A DNA stretch of 64,000 nucleotides from Pseudarthrobacter phenanthrenivorans Sphe3 (GTDB lineage Bacteria; Actinomycetota; Actinomycetes; Actinomycetales; Micrococcaceae): positions 2,790,001-2,854,000 of the forward strand of contig NC_015145.1 of the NCBI RefSeq assembly GCF_000189535.1, read 5' to 3'. Positions 10,401-19,350 of this stretch are shown piece after piece. The translations under genes and the position numbers were made by a program. The notes under the pieces are model-generated. The model saw nothing but the letters and a program-made list of their open reading frames with translations, was not told where the DNA came from and did no database searches. Position 1 is the first letter of the stretch. Each line of letters opens with the position of its first letter.

Positions 10401-10841
10401 GTACGAAGCCCAGGTCCGCGCCGGGGTGGTGCTTAGGCTCCTGTCCAGCCGTGCGGTGAAGCGGTCCCGCAGCGCATCGGCGGAGAGCCTGCTGGGGGCC
10501 AGGATCAGCATCCGCTCAGGATCCACACCGTCCCGGAACACCCGGCTGACGGCGGCCTCGACGAGGACGGTGGTCTTGCCAGTTCCCGGCGCACCGGGCA
10601 CCAGGACCGGTCCGGTTCCCTGGGACACATCAACGGCGGCCTGCTGGTCGGGTGACAGCTGCGGCTGCGCCGCAAGCATCCGGCGCGGCGGCAGCAGCCG
10701 AAGCCCTGTTTCCGCCGGTTCACCCGAGCGGCGGGACGGACGAATTTCACCCAGGGCTGCAGCATCAACGTCAGGGTCTGTTCCTGCCGGATCATCCTGG
10801 TACTCGTCATGCGGGCCGGTAAGCGGGATTGTTACTGTCAC
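7494..10841 (-). CDS. adnA: AdnA, helicase-nuclease subunit of AdnAB
   Basis: Second subunit of the AdnAB break-resection complex. The 1,115-residue protein has a helicase-like motor with Walker A GAPGTGKT (about 83-90) and a degenerate motif II, VDDIQE, where a true motor has DExQ. This fits AdnA being the weaker motor. A C-terminal PD-(D/E)XK nuclease shows LRGQVDRLEL and RLVIVDLKTGK. The tail carries Cys1098, Cys1104 and Cys1107, resembling part of the Fe-S cysteine set of AddB-type nucleases. The expected upstream cysteine appears to be Ser861 (QKSPLDWF). The GTG start at 10841 overlaps the TGA of the upstream alkyltransferase-like gene, and its own TGA overlaps the adnB start, so the three genes form a tightly coupled operon. 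Confidence 0.87.
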   Translation of the reverse strand: MTVTIPLTGPHDEYQDDPAGTDPDVDAAALGEIRPSRRSGEPAETGLRLLPPRRMLAAQPQLSPDQQAAVDVSQGTGPVLVPGAPGTGKTTVLVEAAVSRVFRDGVDPERMLILAPSRLSADALRDRFTARLDRSLSTTPARTWASYAFDVIRRAKAEGILPLSSAPRLLSGPEQDLIIKELLEGHRLPGLELPWPEDVEGALETRGFRQEVRQLFDRIIESGRTPEDLVRLGHQCGRPDWIAAAALYAEYRDVLDLRMPEAFDPAGIITAARQIFQDAPGFLAAERDRLQVILVDDIQEANPAVFELLADVAGGKDCYVAFSPDTVVQGFRGARPDLVAELPRLLSPNSPVVERPLRYAHRHAPELAEAWLGLAGRISQRAGGQLARRLDKLDGEQPSGAVEAHLVQSAVHELRYVAQRILDQHINHGRDLAQLAVIVRNGSQVSEFQRYLSGQGIAVRVPVAESAVRDEVAVRPLLDAFAIALDPDLLTPEAAVSLLTSRIGGATSIELRRLRQSLRREELLGGGGRTSDALLVEALLEPGALSTLGIEGRAARRTARMIQAGRTAAAEPGANAESVLWALWNSTGLDRAWTETALAGGPHGARADRDLDAMMALFHTAERYVDQMPGAGPEQFLEYLLNQELPMDTLAARAQVDDAVELLTPASAAGREWPVVIIPGLQEGVWPNTRLRGELLGSTLYSDAVEHGAAYALQRDPLSRLRDIRYDELRSFSTAVSRARELLVCTAVSSDDDQPSSFLDYVAPLPPDQDGRPFTAVERPMTLRALVAELRQHAQLDGKETPQAEEAARVLAHLAAAEPPVAGAHPQSWWGLLPLTSSEAVVPPAGTVFVSPSKVETVQKSPLDWFVQAAGGEAATDFARSLGTLVHAIAQELPEASGPEYVAELVRRWPALGMKDNWEGRLDFQRAEAMVRKLAQYVLLMRSEGRSLVGVEQDFEVALGRIPVDGAGDREAVLRGQVDRLELDSEGRLVIVDLKTGKRQPSKGELSRHPQLGAYQAAVLAGGFGSGMDLPAAPLPGGAVLAQLGTGAKNPAIQQQDPIDPQENWAMDMVKEAAAVMGGSAFEARHDPSKSSHGGHGCRLPEVCPLCVRGRQVTE

Positions 10842-11254
10842 ACGGACATTCCATCATCAGAGGCCGACAATCTGTGCAGCCGCCGCTCCAGCTTCCCGGC
10901 AACCGCGTCAATCAGGTCGAATTCCGCTTCCGTCGGCGCCCAGCGTGCGGCCTGGAGGTCCACCCTCCACCGCCCTTCTCCGGTCCGCTGGAAGTCGAGG
11001 TACGCACCCAGCAAAGGGGTGCCCTCCAGGAGGTATTGGCGGAGGGCTTCGGTTTCATGCCCTTCAGGCGCGTGGCCGTCTGCCTTGAGGATCCGCCACC
11101 AGGGAACACTGCTTCCGTAGCGGCTCATCACGGTGCCAACCTGCCGGGGACCACCTGCACCCAGCAGCTCGGCAACGTCCCCGTACGCTACGGCGGTTCC
11201 GGCCGGAACGAGGTCCACAATGGCCAGGACCGCCTCCACGTACTCAATCCGCAT
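10838..11254 (-). CDS. Alkyltransferase-like protein (MGMT family, no catalytic Cys)
   Basis: MGMT/Ada C-terminal DNA-binding fold of 138 residues. The active-site motif PCHR of O6-alkylguanine-DNA alkyltransferases is replaced by PWWR (residues 51-54), so the protein cannot accept an alkyl group. It is instead expected to bind O6-alkylguanine lesions and pass them to nucleotide excision repair, as known for ATL proteins. The helix-turn-helix region AVAYGDVAELLG and the arginine-finger region PRQVGTVMSRYG are both present. A -10 box lies 6 nt upstream of the ATG, suggesting a leaderless mRNA. It is the first gene of the ATL-adnA-adnB operon, a link with DNA repair that matches the order in mycobacteria. 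Confidence 0.85.
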   Translation of the reverse strand: MRIEYVEAVLAIVDLVPAGTAVAYGDVAELLGAGGPRQVGTVMSRYGSSVPWWRILKADGHAPEGHETEALRQYLLEGTPLLGAYLDFQRTGEGRWRVDLQAARWAPTEAEFDLIDAVAGKLERRLHRLSASDDGMSV

Positions 11255-11260
11255 TGATCC

Positions 11261-11266
11261 AATCTA
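11261..11266 (-). promoter_or_regulatory. Predicted -10 box of the ATL-adnA-adnB operon
   Basis: TAGATT on the minus strand, 6 nt (GGATCA) before the ATG at 11254; leaderless geometry. Confidence 0.5.
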
Positions 11267-11305
11267 GCCGCAGTGGCGTTCCCCCGAATTGTCGGAGGCT
11301 CCCTT

Positions 11306-11311
11306 TAGCGT
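11306..11311 (+). promoter_or_regulatory. Predicted -10 box of the DnaQ-like exonuclease gene
   Basis: TAGCGT, 6 nt (TGACGT) before the ATG at 11318; leaderless geometry. Confidence 0.5.
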
Positions 11312-11317
11312 TGACGT

Positions 11318-12028
11318 ATGAGTACCTGGAACACCCTCCCCCGCGCCGCCTTTGACCTGGAAACCACCGGCCGCAACTCCCGTGCTGCCCGGATTGTCAC
11401 AGCCTCCGTCACGGTTGTGGACCATCAGGCCGAGGTCATGCGGGAGCATGAGTGGCTGGCCGATCCTGGGGTGGAGATACCTACGGAAGCAAGTGACGTG
11501 CATGGCATCACCACTGAGCAGGCCAGGCGGGAAGGCAGGCCCGCCCACGAGGTAACCCGGGAGGTGGCCGCAGCCCTGCAGGAGCTGTTCGACTCGAACA
11601 TCCCGGTCATTGCCTTCAACGCGAGTTACGACTTCACGGTCCTGGCTGCCGAGTCCGCGCGCTACGGCATTCCCCAGCTCACCCGGTTCCCGGTTCTGGA
11701 CCCCTACATCATGAACAAGCAGGTGGACCGCTACCGGAAAGGCAAGCGCACTCTGACGGCTCTGTGCGAGGAGTACGGTGTGGTGCTGGACAACGCCCAT
11801 ACCTCCGCCGCTGATGCGCTGGCTACCCTGCGGGTCCTGGACGCTATGGCCGGGAAGTTCCCTAAACTGAGCATGCCGGCCAGCCAGCTTCACCAGCTCC
11901 AGGTGGACTGGGCGGTGAGCCAGGCCGCCGACTTCCAGGGCTACCTTCGCAAGACCAAGCCCGCTGCCGTCATCGAAGGGGACTGGCCTGTGCTTCCCCC
12001 ACAGGACGCCAGCACGGGCGGCTTCTAG
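11318..12028 (+). CDS. DnaQ-like 3'-5' exonuclease (DEDDh family)
   Basis: Stand-alone 236-residue exonuclease of the RNase T/DnaQ superfamily. The DEDDh catalytic residues are visible: Asp13 and Glu15 in FDLETTG, Asp105 in NASYDF, His161 in DNAHTSAAD and Asp166. It could be a proofreading-type epsilon homologue or a repair/RNA exonuclease; the sequence does not decide which. No helicase or polymerase domain is fused, unlike DinG-type proteins. It starts divergently from the ATL-adnA-adnB operon, with both -10 boxes inside a 63-bp gap, which hints at co-regulation with repair genes. Confidence 0.85.
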   Translation: MSTWNTLPRAAFDLETTGRNSRAARIVTASVTVVDHQAEVMREHEWLADPGVEIPTEASDVHGITTEQARREGRPAHEVTREVAAALQELFDSNIPVIAFNASYDFTVLAAESARYGIPQLTRFPVLDPYIMNKQVDRYRKGKRTLTALCEEYGVVLDNAHTSAADALATLRVLDAMAGKFPKLSMPASQLHQLQVDWAVSQAADFQGYLRKTKPAAVIEGDWPVLPPQDASTGGF

Positions 12029-12361
12029 CACCGGCCAAGGAAACATGGGGCTTGTGCGAGGCAAGTCACAGTCACAGGTCTTCACAAAAGAGCCAATGAC
12101 AGGAGCCACGCATTCGGCAAAGCAGTGCCCGCGGGAGCGCACGAGCTGCCCGGCTAGGCTTCATGCCGAATTTTAGCTGGTTCCAGGTGCTTTACACTAT
12201 CCGTTGATTCGGCCACCGACCCGGTTGAGCGGAAGTGAGACAATAAAGTTTTGCGGTCACCCCTGCCTCGTGATGCTTGAACAGCGCCAGGCAGGTGCCA
12301 GGCGCCACCAGCGCAGCCTTGCGGCCCGGTTGACGTATGACTCTATGAAAGTGACAACCTG
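12029..12361. other. 333-bp intergenic region before the amino-acid ABC operon
   Basis: No open frame here looks coding. It must hold the promoter of the ABC operon. Candidate elements are TACACT at 12193-12198 and TTGACG at 12330-12335, but neither has a convincing partner at 16-18 bp. I see no terminator-like hairpin with a T tract after the exonuclease gene. Confidence 0.4.
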
Positions 12362-13297
12362 ATGAAAATCAAAGCGATGAAGTGGCTGACTACCGCTCCC
12401 GTTGCACTTGCCCTCGCCGCTTCCCTGGCGGCATGCGGCTCAGGATCCTCGCAGCCCAGCGGCTCCCCCACGGATGCCCTAGCAGGCAGCGACCAGCAGA
12501 CGCTGGACAAGTACACCACCGCTGACGTCACGCCGATCGACCAGATCGACAAGACCAAGCTCGGCCTCAACACTGAAGGCAAGCTCGAGGTGGGCACCCT
12601 CTCGGATGCCCCGCCGAACATCTTCATCGATCCCTCGGGCAAGTTCACCGGCTACGACAACGAGCTGCTGCGTGCCATCGCCGGCAAGCTCGGACTCGAG
12701 GTCGAATTCGTTGCCACCGACTTCTCGGCACTGCTGTCCCAGGTCTCCACCAAGCAGTTCGACGTCGGCTCCTCCTCCATCTCCACCACGGAGGCCCGCC
12801 GCCAGAATGTCGGCTTCACCAACGGCTATGACTTCGGTTTCATGGCTGTCGTTGCCAAGTCCGACGGCGACATCAAGGGTTTCGATGACCTGACCTCGGA
12901 TCTGCGGATCGGCGTTGTCCAGGGCACCGTCCAGGACGATTACGTCACCAACACCCTGGGCATGGAACCGATCCGGTTCCCGGACTACGCCACCGTGTAC
13001 GCGAATGTGCGCAACGGCCAGGTTGACGCCTGGGTGGCCCCGTCCCAGCAGGCCGAGGGCCAGGTCAAGGAAGGCGACGGCACCGCCATCGTCGAGTCCA
13101 AGGTCAACACCGAGAACTTCACCGCATATGCCGTGGCCAAGGACAACCAGCCGCTGATCGACGCACTGAACTCCGGCCTTGACGCAGTTATCGAGGACGG
13201 GACCTGGTCCAAGCTGACCAAGGAGTGGTACCCGGACCGCGAGATGCCGAGTGACTGGAAGCCGGGCAGCAAGGCCGCCACGGTTCCCCAGAGCTGA
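12362..13297 (+). CDS. Amino-acid ABC transporter substrate-binding lipoprotein
   Basis: Family 3 extracellular solute-binding protein, 311 residues, anchored to the membrane as a lipoprotein. It has a Lys-rich n-region, a hydrophobic core and lipobox LAAC with Cys25, then a Ser/Gly/Pro linker. The body shows typical family 3 segments such as GYDNELLRAIAGKLG, VDVGSSSISTT-like sequence and DLRIGVVQGT. It delivers substrate to the permease encoded 16 bp downstream. Amino acid specificity is not readable from sequence; polar or basic amino acids are common for this family. It is the first gene of a three-gene importer operon. Confidence 0.88.
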   Translation: MKIKAMKWLTTAPVALALAASLAACGSGSSQPSGSPTDALAGSDQQTLDKYTTADVTPIDQIDKTKLGLNTEGKLEVGTLSDAPPNIFIDPSGKFTGYDNELLRAIAGKLGLEVEFVATDFSALLSQVSTKQFDVGSSSISTTEARRQNVGFTNGYDFGFMAVVAKSDGDIKGFDDLTSDLRIGVVQGTVQDDYVTNTLGMEPIRFPDYATVYANVRNGQVDAWVAPSQQAEGQVKEGDGTAIVESKVNTENFTAYAVAKDNQPLIDALNSGLDAVIEDGTWSKLTKEWYPDREMPSDWKPGSKAATVPQS

Positions 13298-13313
13298 TTG
13301 AGCCGGGACGTTC

Positions 13314-14078
13314 ATGGATCTCCTGGACCAGCTTGCTGACACCTTCTTCAACTGGGAGGAAATGGCCAAGGTCATTCCCGCCCTTCTCATGGTTGGCCTG
13401 CCCAATACGCTGATATTGGCGGTAGCCTCAGGAATCCTGGGCTCCGTGCTGGGGCTTGCCCTGGCCATGATGGGAATCTCCAGGAATGCCGGCGCCCGCT
13501 GGGTGGCCCGCATTTACACGGATATTTTCCGTGGCCTGCCCGCCATTTTGGTGATCCTGGTCATTGGTATCGGGCTTAGCCCCATTGCCCGGGAAATCAC
13601 GGGCTCCCGCAACCCGTACCCCCTGGGCATCCTGGCCCTGACCCTGATCGCTGCCGCCTACATCGGCGAGATCTTCCGCTCAGGCATCCAGAGTGTTGAA
13701 AAGGGACAGCTCGAGGCCTCGCGTGCGCTGGGCTTCAGCTACGGGAGTTCCATGCGCCTTGTGGTTGTGCCGCAGGGCATCCGCAGGGTCCTTCCAGCGC
13801 TGGTGAACCAGTTCATCTCGCTGCTGAAGGATTCCTCGCTGGTGTTCATGCTGGGGCTCGCCGCCTCGGACCGGGAGATCTTCCGGATCGGAAACGACGC
13901 CATGGCCAACACCGGGAACCTTTCACCGCTGGTGGCCGCCGGAGTGCTGTACCTGATCCTGACGGTTCCGCTGACGCACTTCGTGAACTTCATCGACCAC
14001 CGGCTGCGCACCGGCAAGCCGGAAAAGAAGGAACCGGATGAGCTGGCAGCACCTATCGGCAAGGGAGCACAGGCATGA
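13314..14078 (+). CDS. Amino-acid ABC transporter permease
   Basis: Integral membrane subunit of the His/Glu/Gln/Arg permease family, 254 residues with several hydrophobic segments. The EAA loop that contacts the ATPase is visible as [22 protein letters not shown] followed by [11 protein letters not shown]. Only one permease gene is present, so the transporter probably contains a homodimer of it. The stop codon overlaps the start of the ATPase gene by 4 bp (ATGA), indicating translational coupling. Confidence 0.9.
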   Translation: MDLLDQLADTFFNWEEMAKVIPALLMVGLPNTLILAVASGILGSVLGLALAMMGISRNAGARWVARIYTDIFRGLPAILVILVIGIGLSPIAREITGSRNPYPLGILALTLIAAAYIGEIFRSGIQSVEKGQLEASRALGFSYGSSMRLVVVPQGIRRVLPALVNQFISLLKDSSLVFMLGLAASDREIFRIGNDAMANTGNLSPLVAAGVLYLILTVPLTHFVNFIDHRLRTGKPEKKEPDELAAPIGKGAQA

Positions 14079-14812
14079 CGGAATTCGCTTCCGGGACCCT
14101 GACCGGCAAGAACCTGCACCTCTCGTTCGGCCACAACCACGTTCTCCGCGGCATTGACCTGCACGTGGAGAAGGGCACCACCGCCTCCGTGATCGGCCCT
14201 TCGGGGTCCGGCAAGTCAACGCTGCTGCGGGTGATGAACCGGCTGATCGAACCCGACCAGGGTGACATCCTGCTGGACGGCCGCTCCGTCCTGAAGGACA
14301 ATCCTGACGAGCTCCGGCAGCGGATCGGCATGGTGTTCCAGCAGTTCAACCTGTTCCCGCACAAGACGGTGGTGGACAACGTGTCCCTGGCCCTGCGGAA
14401 GCTGCGCAAGCTCTCCAAGGACCAGGCACGAGCGGAAGCGCTGGAGCAGTTGGACCTGGTGGGCCTGAAGCACAAGGCTGATGCCCGCCCGGCCAACCTC
14501 TCGGGCGGCCAGCAGCAGCGTGTTGCCATCGCCCGGGCCCTGGCCATGAAACCGGAAGTCATGTTCTTCGATGAGGCCACCTCGGCACTGGACCCGGAGC
14601 TCGTCAAGGGCGTCCTGGCGCTGATGACGGATCTCGCGAAGGGCGGCATGACCATGGTCGTCGTGACCCACGAGATGGGCTTCTCCCGCAACGTCTCGGA
14701 CACCGTGACCTTCATGGACGCCGGTGTTGTGGTGGAATCCGGCCCGCCGGAGCAGCTCTTCACGGCCCCACGCACGGACCGGCTCAAGGGCTTCCTCTCG
14801 GACGTCCTGTAG
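14075..14812 (+). CDS. Amino-acid ABC transporter ATP-binding protein
   Basis: Cytoplasmic ATPase subunit, 245 residues. It shows Walker [11 protein letters not shown]-loop [11 protein letters not shown], signature LSGGQQQR, Walker [13 protein letters not shown] and the switch His in VVVTHEMGF. The Walker B run reads DEAT where most members of this family read DEPT, a common conservative variant. It is the last gene of the operon; a rho-independent terminator follows within about 20 bp. Confidence 0.93.
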   Translation: MTEFASGTLTGKNLHLSFGHNHVLRGIDLHVEKGTTASVIGPSGSGKSTLLRVMNRLIEPDQGDILLDGRSVLKDNPDELRQRIGMVFQQFNLFPHKTVVDNVSLALRKLRKLSKDQARAEALEQLDLVGLKHKADARPANLSGGQQQRVAIARALAMKPEVMFFDEATSALDPELVKGVLALMTDLAKGGMTMVVVTHEMGFSRNVSDTVTFMDAGVVVESGPPEQLFTAPRTDRLKGFLSDVL

Positions 14813-14833
14813 CTCCCGAAGCACATAAAGAGA

Positions 14834-14868
14834 TCCCCGGCTGCAGCCCGCAGCCGGGGATTTCTTTT
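14834..14868 (+). terminator. Rho-independent terminator after the ABC operon
   Basis: Perfect 11-bp stem (TCCCCGGCTGC pairs with GCAGCCGGGGA), 5-nt loop, then TTTCTTTT. It lies between the plus-strand ABC operon and the 3' end of hemL and may also stop transcription from the hemL side, where the minus strand reads ATCTCTTT after the stem. Confidence 0.85.
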
Positions 14869-14910
14869 GCCTTTCGCGAGGAAGGACGACGGCGGGACTA
14901 GCCTGGGTCC

Positions 14911-16242
14911 CTAGCCTTGGGCAGCGGCTGCGGCTTGGGCAGCTGCCGGGAGGGCGTCGAAGATCCGGTTCATGGCAGCGTCGTCGTGCGCGGCGGAGAG
15001 GAACCACGCCTCGAAGACCGAGGGCGGGAGGTAGACGCCGGATTCCAGCATGGAGTGGAAGAACGGTGCGTAGCGGAAGGCCTCCTGCGCCTGTGCATCC
15101 GCGTAGTTGTGCACTCCGCGGGCCGAGGTGCCGAAGGCCACCGAGAACAGGTTCCCCGCGAACTGGATCGAGTGGTCAACACCGGCGGCATCCAGGGCGT
15201 TGGACAGCGCCGAGGAGAGCTCCAGCGAGCGGACGTCGATGAAGGAGTAGACATCCCGGGTGGCGTGGGTCAGGGTGGCCACGCCCGCTGCCATGGCTAC
15301 CGGGTTCCCGGACAGCGTGCCGGCCTGGTACACGGGGCCGGTGGGGGCCAGGTAATCCATGACGTCGGCACGCCCGCCGAGGGCCGCCGTCGGCATGCCG
15401 CCTCCGATCACCTTGCCGAAGGTGAGCAGGTCCGGCGTCCAGGGCTCGGTCGCGTCCGGTGCACCGCCGGTGAGGCCCCAGTATCCGGAGTAGCCGGTAC
15501 GGAAACCGGTCAGGACCTCGTCCACGATAAGCAATGCCCCGTATTCACGGGTGATCCGGGACAGTCCGAGGTTGAAGCCCTCTTCCGGCGTCACTACCCC
15601 CATGTTGGCGGGCGCTGCTTCGGTGATCACGGCGGCGATGTTCGGCCCGTGGGTGGCGAACGCCTCCTTGACGGCGGTGAGGTCGTTGTACGGCAGCACC
15701 AGTGTTTCGGCGGCCGTGGCCTCGGTGACACCGGCGGAACCGGGCAGCGCAAGGGTGGCGACCCCGGAGCCGGCTGACGCCAGCAGGCTGTCAAGGTGGC
15801 CGTGGTAGCAGCCGGCGAACTTGATGATCAGGTTGCGGCCGGTAAAGCCACGGGCGAGCCGGACGGCCGTCATGGTGGCCTCGGTGCCGGTGGACACCAT
15901 GCGGAGCCGTTCCACGGCACCGACGCGTTCCTTGACAATCTCGGCCAGGTTGGCTTCGTCCGGCGTGGAGGCGCCGAAGGACAGGCCGCGGTCCACGGCG
16001 GCATGGACCGCATCGAGGACAGCCGGGTGCGCATGGCCCAGCAGCGCCGGGCCCCAGGAGCAGACCAGGTCCACGTATTCCTTGCCGTCGGCGTCAGTCA
16101 GGTAGGGCCCCTTGGCCGACACCATGAAACGGGGGGTGCCGCCCACGGAGCCGAAAGCACGCACCGGCGAGTTGACCCCGCCCGGCATCAGCTGGCGCGC
16201 GCGGTCGAAAAGTTCCTCATTGCGAGGGTTGCTGGAAGTCAT
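14911..16242 (-). CDS. hemL: Glutamate-1-semialdehyde 2,1-aminomutase
   Basis: PLP enzyme that converts glutamate-1-semialdehyde to 5-aminolevulinate, the second step of the C5 haem pathway after HemA. The 443-residue protein is of usual length. It has the N-terminal [11 protein letters not shown] signature, [17 protein letters not shown], and [11 protein letters not shown]. The PLP-binding Lys277 lies in [11 protein letters not shown]. It is the last gene of the minus-strand haem cluster, 30 bp after the LLM oxidoreductase gene. Being at the distal end while hemA is divergent at the other end is unusual, because these two enzymes act consecutively. Confidence 0.96.
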   Translation of the reverse strand: MTSSNPRNEELFDRARQLMPGGVNSPVRAFGSVGGTPRFMVSAKGPYLTDADGKEYVDLVCSWGPALLGHAHPAVLDAVHAAVDRGLSFGASTPDEANLAEIVKERVGAVERLRMVSTGTEATMTAVRLARGFTGRNLIIKFAGCYHGHLDSLLASAGSGVATLALPGSAGVTEATAAETLVLPYNDLTAVKEAFATHGPNIAAVITEAAPANMGVVTPEEGFNLGLSRITREYGALLIVDEVLTGFRTGYSGYWGLTGGAPDATEPWTPDLLTFGKVIGGGMPTAALGGRADVMDYLAPTGPVYQAGTLSGNPVAMAAGVATLTHATRDVYSFIDVRSLELSSALSNALDAAGVDHSIQFAGNLFSVAFGTSARGVHNYADAQAQEAFRYAPFFHSMLESGVYLPPSVFEAWFLSAAHDDAAMNRIFDALPAAAQAAAAAQG

Positions 16243-16272
16243 GGTTCCTATTCTCTCAGTTGGGGCAGGGCC

Positions 16273-17358
16273 TCAGTTGCCGAGCAGCTCAGCCACGCGC
16301 GGCGCCACGGCCGTGCCCAGAAGCTCAATGGAGCGCATCATGGCGGAGTGCGGGAGGGGGCCGTTGCTGTACTTGAAATCGAAGCGGTCCACGCCCAGGT
16401 TCCGCTTGAGCATCACAATTTTTCGGGCTACGGTTTCCGGCGATCCCACATACAGGGCACCTTCGGGCGCACACAGGGCCTCAAACTCGCCCCTGCCGGC
16501 CGGTCCCCAGCCCCGTTCCGCACCAAGCTTGTTCCGCAGCTTCAGCCAGTGCGGGAACAGCTCCTCGCGGGCCTGCTCGTCAGTGTCCGCCACATGGCCC
16601 GGTGAGTGCGTGGCGACCTGCTGCATGGGGTGTCCGTACTTTGACATCGCTTCCCGGTACAGGTCCGCAAGCGGGCCGAAAGCCCGGGGCTGTCCGCCGA
16701 TGATGGCAAAGATAATGGGGTAGCCGTACTGGGCGCAGCGGAGGACGGACTCAGGTGTGCCGCCGACGCCGATCCAGGTGGGCAGCAGATGGTGTTCAAG
16801 CGGCGGATACACGCTGAGTCCGGCGAGGGGCGGACGGGTGCGGCCTTCCCAGTGCACCGGCTTCTGGGCCCGCACCTTGTCGAACAGCTCAAGCTTCTCT
16901 TCGAAGAGGACCTCGTAGTCCGCGAGGTCAAGCCCAAACAGCGGAAAGGACTCAATGAAGGAGCCGCGGCCCAGCATGACCTCGGCCCGGCCATTGGAGA
17001 TGGCATCCACGGTGGAGAAGCGCTGGAACACCCGGATGGGGTCGTCCGAGCTCAGGACGGTAACCGCCGACCCCAGCCGGATCCTGGACGTGCGCGCCGC
17101 TGCCGCGGCAAGGAAGACTTCGGGCGCGGACACCGCGTAGTCCTTGCGGTGGTGCTCCCCCACACCGAAGGCGTGAAGTCCGACGGCGTCCGCCAGCTCA
17201 GCCTGTTCCAGCAACTGCCGCAGCACCTGGGCGTGGGGCTGGGGGCTGCCGTCCGGGTTCTCTCCGACGTCGCCGAAGGTATTGAGCCCCAGCAGGATCC
17301 GGCCGTCGCCGACCGGCGCCGTGGGGCCTTCAGGGTCAGCGGGATGCGCCTCCGTCAT
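16273..17358 (-). CDS. LLM-class flavin-dependent oxidoreductase
   Basis: Bacterial luciferase-like monooxygenase fold (TIM barrel using FMN or F420), 361 residues. Family features are the N-terminal [71 protein letters not shown] and a C-terminal [11 protein letters not shown]. The substrate is unknown. Its ATG at 17358 overlaps the hemB stop by 4 bp (ATGA), so it is translationally coupled to hemB and belongs to the haem operon, between hemB and hemL. A role linked to tetrapyrrole or redox metabolism is only inferred from this position. Confidence 0.85.
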   Translation of the reverse strand: MTEAHPADPEGPTAPVGDGRILLGLNTFGDVGENPDGSPQPHAQVLRQLLEQAELADAVGLHAFGVGEHHRKDYAVSAPEVFLAAAAARTSRIRLGSAVTVLSSDDPIRVFQRFSTVDAISNGRAEVMLGRGSFIESFPLFGLDLADYEVLFEEKLELFDKVRAQKPVHWEGRTRPPLAGLSVYPPLEHHLLPTWIGVGGTPESVLRCAQYGYPIIFAIIGGQPRAFGPLADLYREAMSKYGHPMQQVATHSPGHVADTDEQAREELFPHWLKLRNKLGAERGWGPAGRGEFEALCAPEGALYVGSPETVARKIVMLKRNLGVDRFDFKYSNGPLPHSAMMRSIELLGTAVAPRVAELLGN

Positions 17359-18338
17359 TTTGACTCCTTCAGCCAGCCGGCCAGTTCGGCGGCCCAGTAG
17401 GTCAGCACCATATGCGCGCCGGCGCGGCGGATGCCCAGCACAGATTCGGTGATCGCGGCGCGCCGGTCGATCCAGCCGTTGGCGGCCGCTGCCTCGATCA
17501 TCGCGTACTCGCCGGAGATCTGGTAGGCCGCGACAGGAACGGGACTCATGGCGGCGACGTCGGCAAGGATGTCCAGGTAGCTCATGGCGGGCTTGACCAT
17601 CACCACGTCGGCTCCCTCGGAGAGGTCGAGCTCCACCTCGCGCAGGGCTTCAGTGCGGTTGCCGGCGTCCATTTGGTAGGTACGGCGGTCGCCCTTGAGC
17701 TGGGAGTCCACGGCCTCGCGGAACGGGCCGTAGAAGGCGGACGCGTACTTGGCGGCGTAGGCGATGACGGAGGTGTTGGTGTGCCCGGCCCCATCGAGGG
17801 CGGAACGGATCGCGGCAACCTGGCCGTCCATCATGCCGGACGGGCCCAGCATGTGGGCTCCCGCCTCCGCCTGTGCCACTGCCATCCGGGCGTAGATCTC
17901 CACCGTCCGGTCGTTGTCCACATAACCGTCGGCATCCAGCACGCCGCAGTGCCCGTGGTCCGTAAACTCGTCCAGGCAGACATCACTCATGATCACCAGG
18001 TCATCGCCCACCTCTGCCCGCACATCCCTGATGGCCTTGTTGAGGACGCCGTCAGGGTCGAGGGAGGCAGAACCCTCGGCGTCCCGGTTTTCCGGGATGC
18101 CGAACAGCATGATGCCGCCGAGGCCCAGCTCCACGGCTTCGGCCGCAGCCCGCTTCAGGGTCTCCGTGGTGTGCTGCACAACGCCGGGCATGGAGGTAAT
18201 GGGATTCGGCTCCTGCAGGCCTTCCCGGATGAACGCCGGAAGGATGAGTTCAGCCGGCGCCAGGCGGGTTTCGGCGGTCAGCCGGCGCATGGCAGGTGTG
18301 GTGCGGAGGCGGCGGGGGCGGTGGCTGGGAAAAGTCAT
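17355..18338 (-). CDS. hemB: Delta-aminolevulinic acid dehydratase (porphobilinogen synthase)
   Basis: Condenses two 5-aminolevulinate molecules into porphobilinogen. The protein has 327 residues from the ATG at 18338, preceded by AAGGA at good spacing; a longer upstream frame would add 72 Arg/Pro-rich residues without family similarity. Catalytic lysines lie in [13 protein letters not shown] and [11 protein letters not shown]. The metal-binding loop reads [14 protein letters not shown], which retains two of the three cysteines of zinc-type enzymes and has Asp at the middle position. Metal use (zinc or magnesium) is therefore not certain. It is coupled to the downstream LLM gene by a 4-bp overlap. 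Confidence 0.95.
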   Translation of the reverse strand: MTFPSHRPRRLRTTPAMRRLTAETRLAPAELILPAFIREGLQEPNPITSMPGVVQHTTETLKRAAAEAVELGLGGIMLFGIPENRDAEGSASLDPDGVLNKAIRDVRAEVGDDLVIMSDVCLDEFTDHGHCGVLDADGYVDNDRTVEIYARMAVAQAEAGAHMLGPSGMMDGQVAAIRSALDGAGHTNTSVIAYAAKYASAFYGPFREAVDSQLKGDRRTYQMDAGNRTEALREVELDLSEGADVVMVKPAMSYLDILADVAAMSPVPVAAYQISGEYAMIEAAAANGWIDRRAAITESVLGIRRAGAHMVLTYWAAELAGWLKESK

Positions 18339-18390
18339 GGTCCTGTCCTTGGGATCTCGATCAAGCGGCGGGCGGGTGGCTGGCCGGCAG

Positions 18391-19290
18391 TCAGGGCGGC
18401 AGGGGTCCGTGCTCCCCGCGCGTCCCCTGGCGGGCAGCGAGCGCCGCCGCAACGGCGGCAACAAGCCCTTCCGGCGAGGGCTCAGCCGCCGTGGCGGCCA
18501 CCGGAATGCCGAGGGCTGACGCCTGCTCCGCCGTCGAACGTCCAATCGCAACAAAGCTGCAGCGGGGCAGCGGGGAGAGTTCAGCGATGCGCCGTGCGGC
18601 GCTGGGGGAAGCGGCGATCACGGCATCGATGCGTCCGGCGGCGAGTTCAGCGGCGGCTATGTCCGGCGTCAGGAGGACGTACGACGGCGGCGCCTCCCCC
18701 GCTGCGGCGTCTTCCAGCGGAACGGCGAGCCTTCGCTCTGCTGCCGCCGGGTAGTCGACAGTGCAGTAGGCAACCACGGCGGTGACGCGGCCGCCCGCCG
18801 CGGTTAACCCCTCCGCAAGCCGGGGGGAGGCGATATCCGCCTGGGGCAGCAGGACCTTGCCGTTCCCGCCGGGCCAGGCGGAAAGCAGGCCCGCGGCGGA
18901 CTGGTCATCGGCGGGTACGAGGGCCACCGGGAGCCCGTGTGCCTGCAGGAGCCGGCGCGTGGCCGCCCCCACGGCAGCGATCCGCGTGGCCGGATGGACC
19001 AGACGAGCCAGGGTCAGGCCCCGCTCTGCGGCTTTGTCCGCCAGCACGTGGACGGTGGTGGCGCTGCTGGCCACCAGCCAGTCGAATGCTCCTGCTGCGA
19101 GCGCATCGCAGGCCACATCGAGGGAATGCTGGTCCGTGGCACGCTCAAAGTCGATCAACGGCAGGACCAGCGGGTCAGCGCCTGCCTTCCGCAACCCGGC
19201 CACCAGCGCGGTCGAGCGCTCCGGGCTGCGCGTCACCAGCACCCGGGCGCCGGCCAGTGGCTGCTCCGGCGAGGGAGCCCTGTCCCGCAT
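18391..19290 (-). CDS. hemD: Uroporphyrinogen-III synthase
   Basis: Closes and inverts ring D of hydroxymethylbilane to give uroporphyrinogen III. The 299-residue protein has two HemD-type lobes, starting with [35 protein letters not shown], and with [16 protein letters not shown] and [18 protein letters not shown] in the second half. HemD proteins are poorly conserved, so the call depends partly on the position between hemC and hemB. The gene lies 60 bp after hemC and 52 bp before hemB on the same strand. Confidence 0.9.
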   Translation of the reverse strand: MRDRAPSPEQPLAGARVLVTRSPERSTALVAGLRKAGADPLVLPLIDFERATDQHSLDVACDALAAGAFDWLVASSATTVHVLADKAAERGLTLARLVHPATRIAAVGAATRRLLQAHGLPVALVPADDQSAAGLLSAWPGGNGKVLLPQADIASPRLAEGLTAAGGRVTAVVAYCTVDYPAAAERRLAVPLEDAAAGEAPPSYVLLTPDIAAAELAAGRIDAVIAASPSAARRIAELSPLPRCSFVAIGRSTAEQASALGIPVAATAAEPSPEGLVAAVAAALAARQGTRGEHGPLPP

Positions 19291-19350
19291 GCTAGTCCTG
19301 CCCCGGCCAGGAGCGCCGGAGGCACAAAGTAGGCTGCATCACGGCCTGGC

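Noticed and set aside
12186..12361. Named promoter for the 12.3-kb ABC operon
   Set aside because: TACACT and TTGACG are present but not paired at 16-18 bp, and neither is close enough to the ATG for a leaderless start.
18339..18554. N-terminal extension of hemB to 18554
   Set aside because: The extra 72 residues are Arg/Pro-rich, overlap hemD and do not resemble HemB; the ATG at 18338 has a ribosome-binding site.
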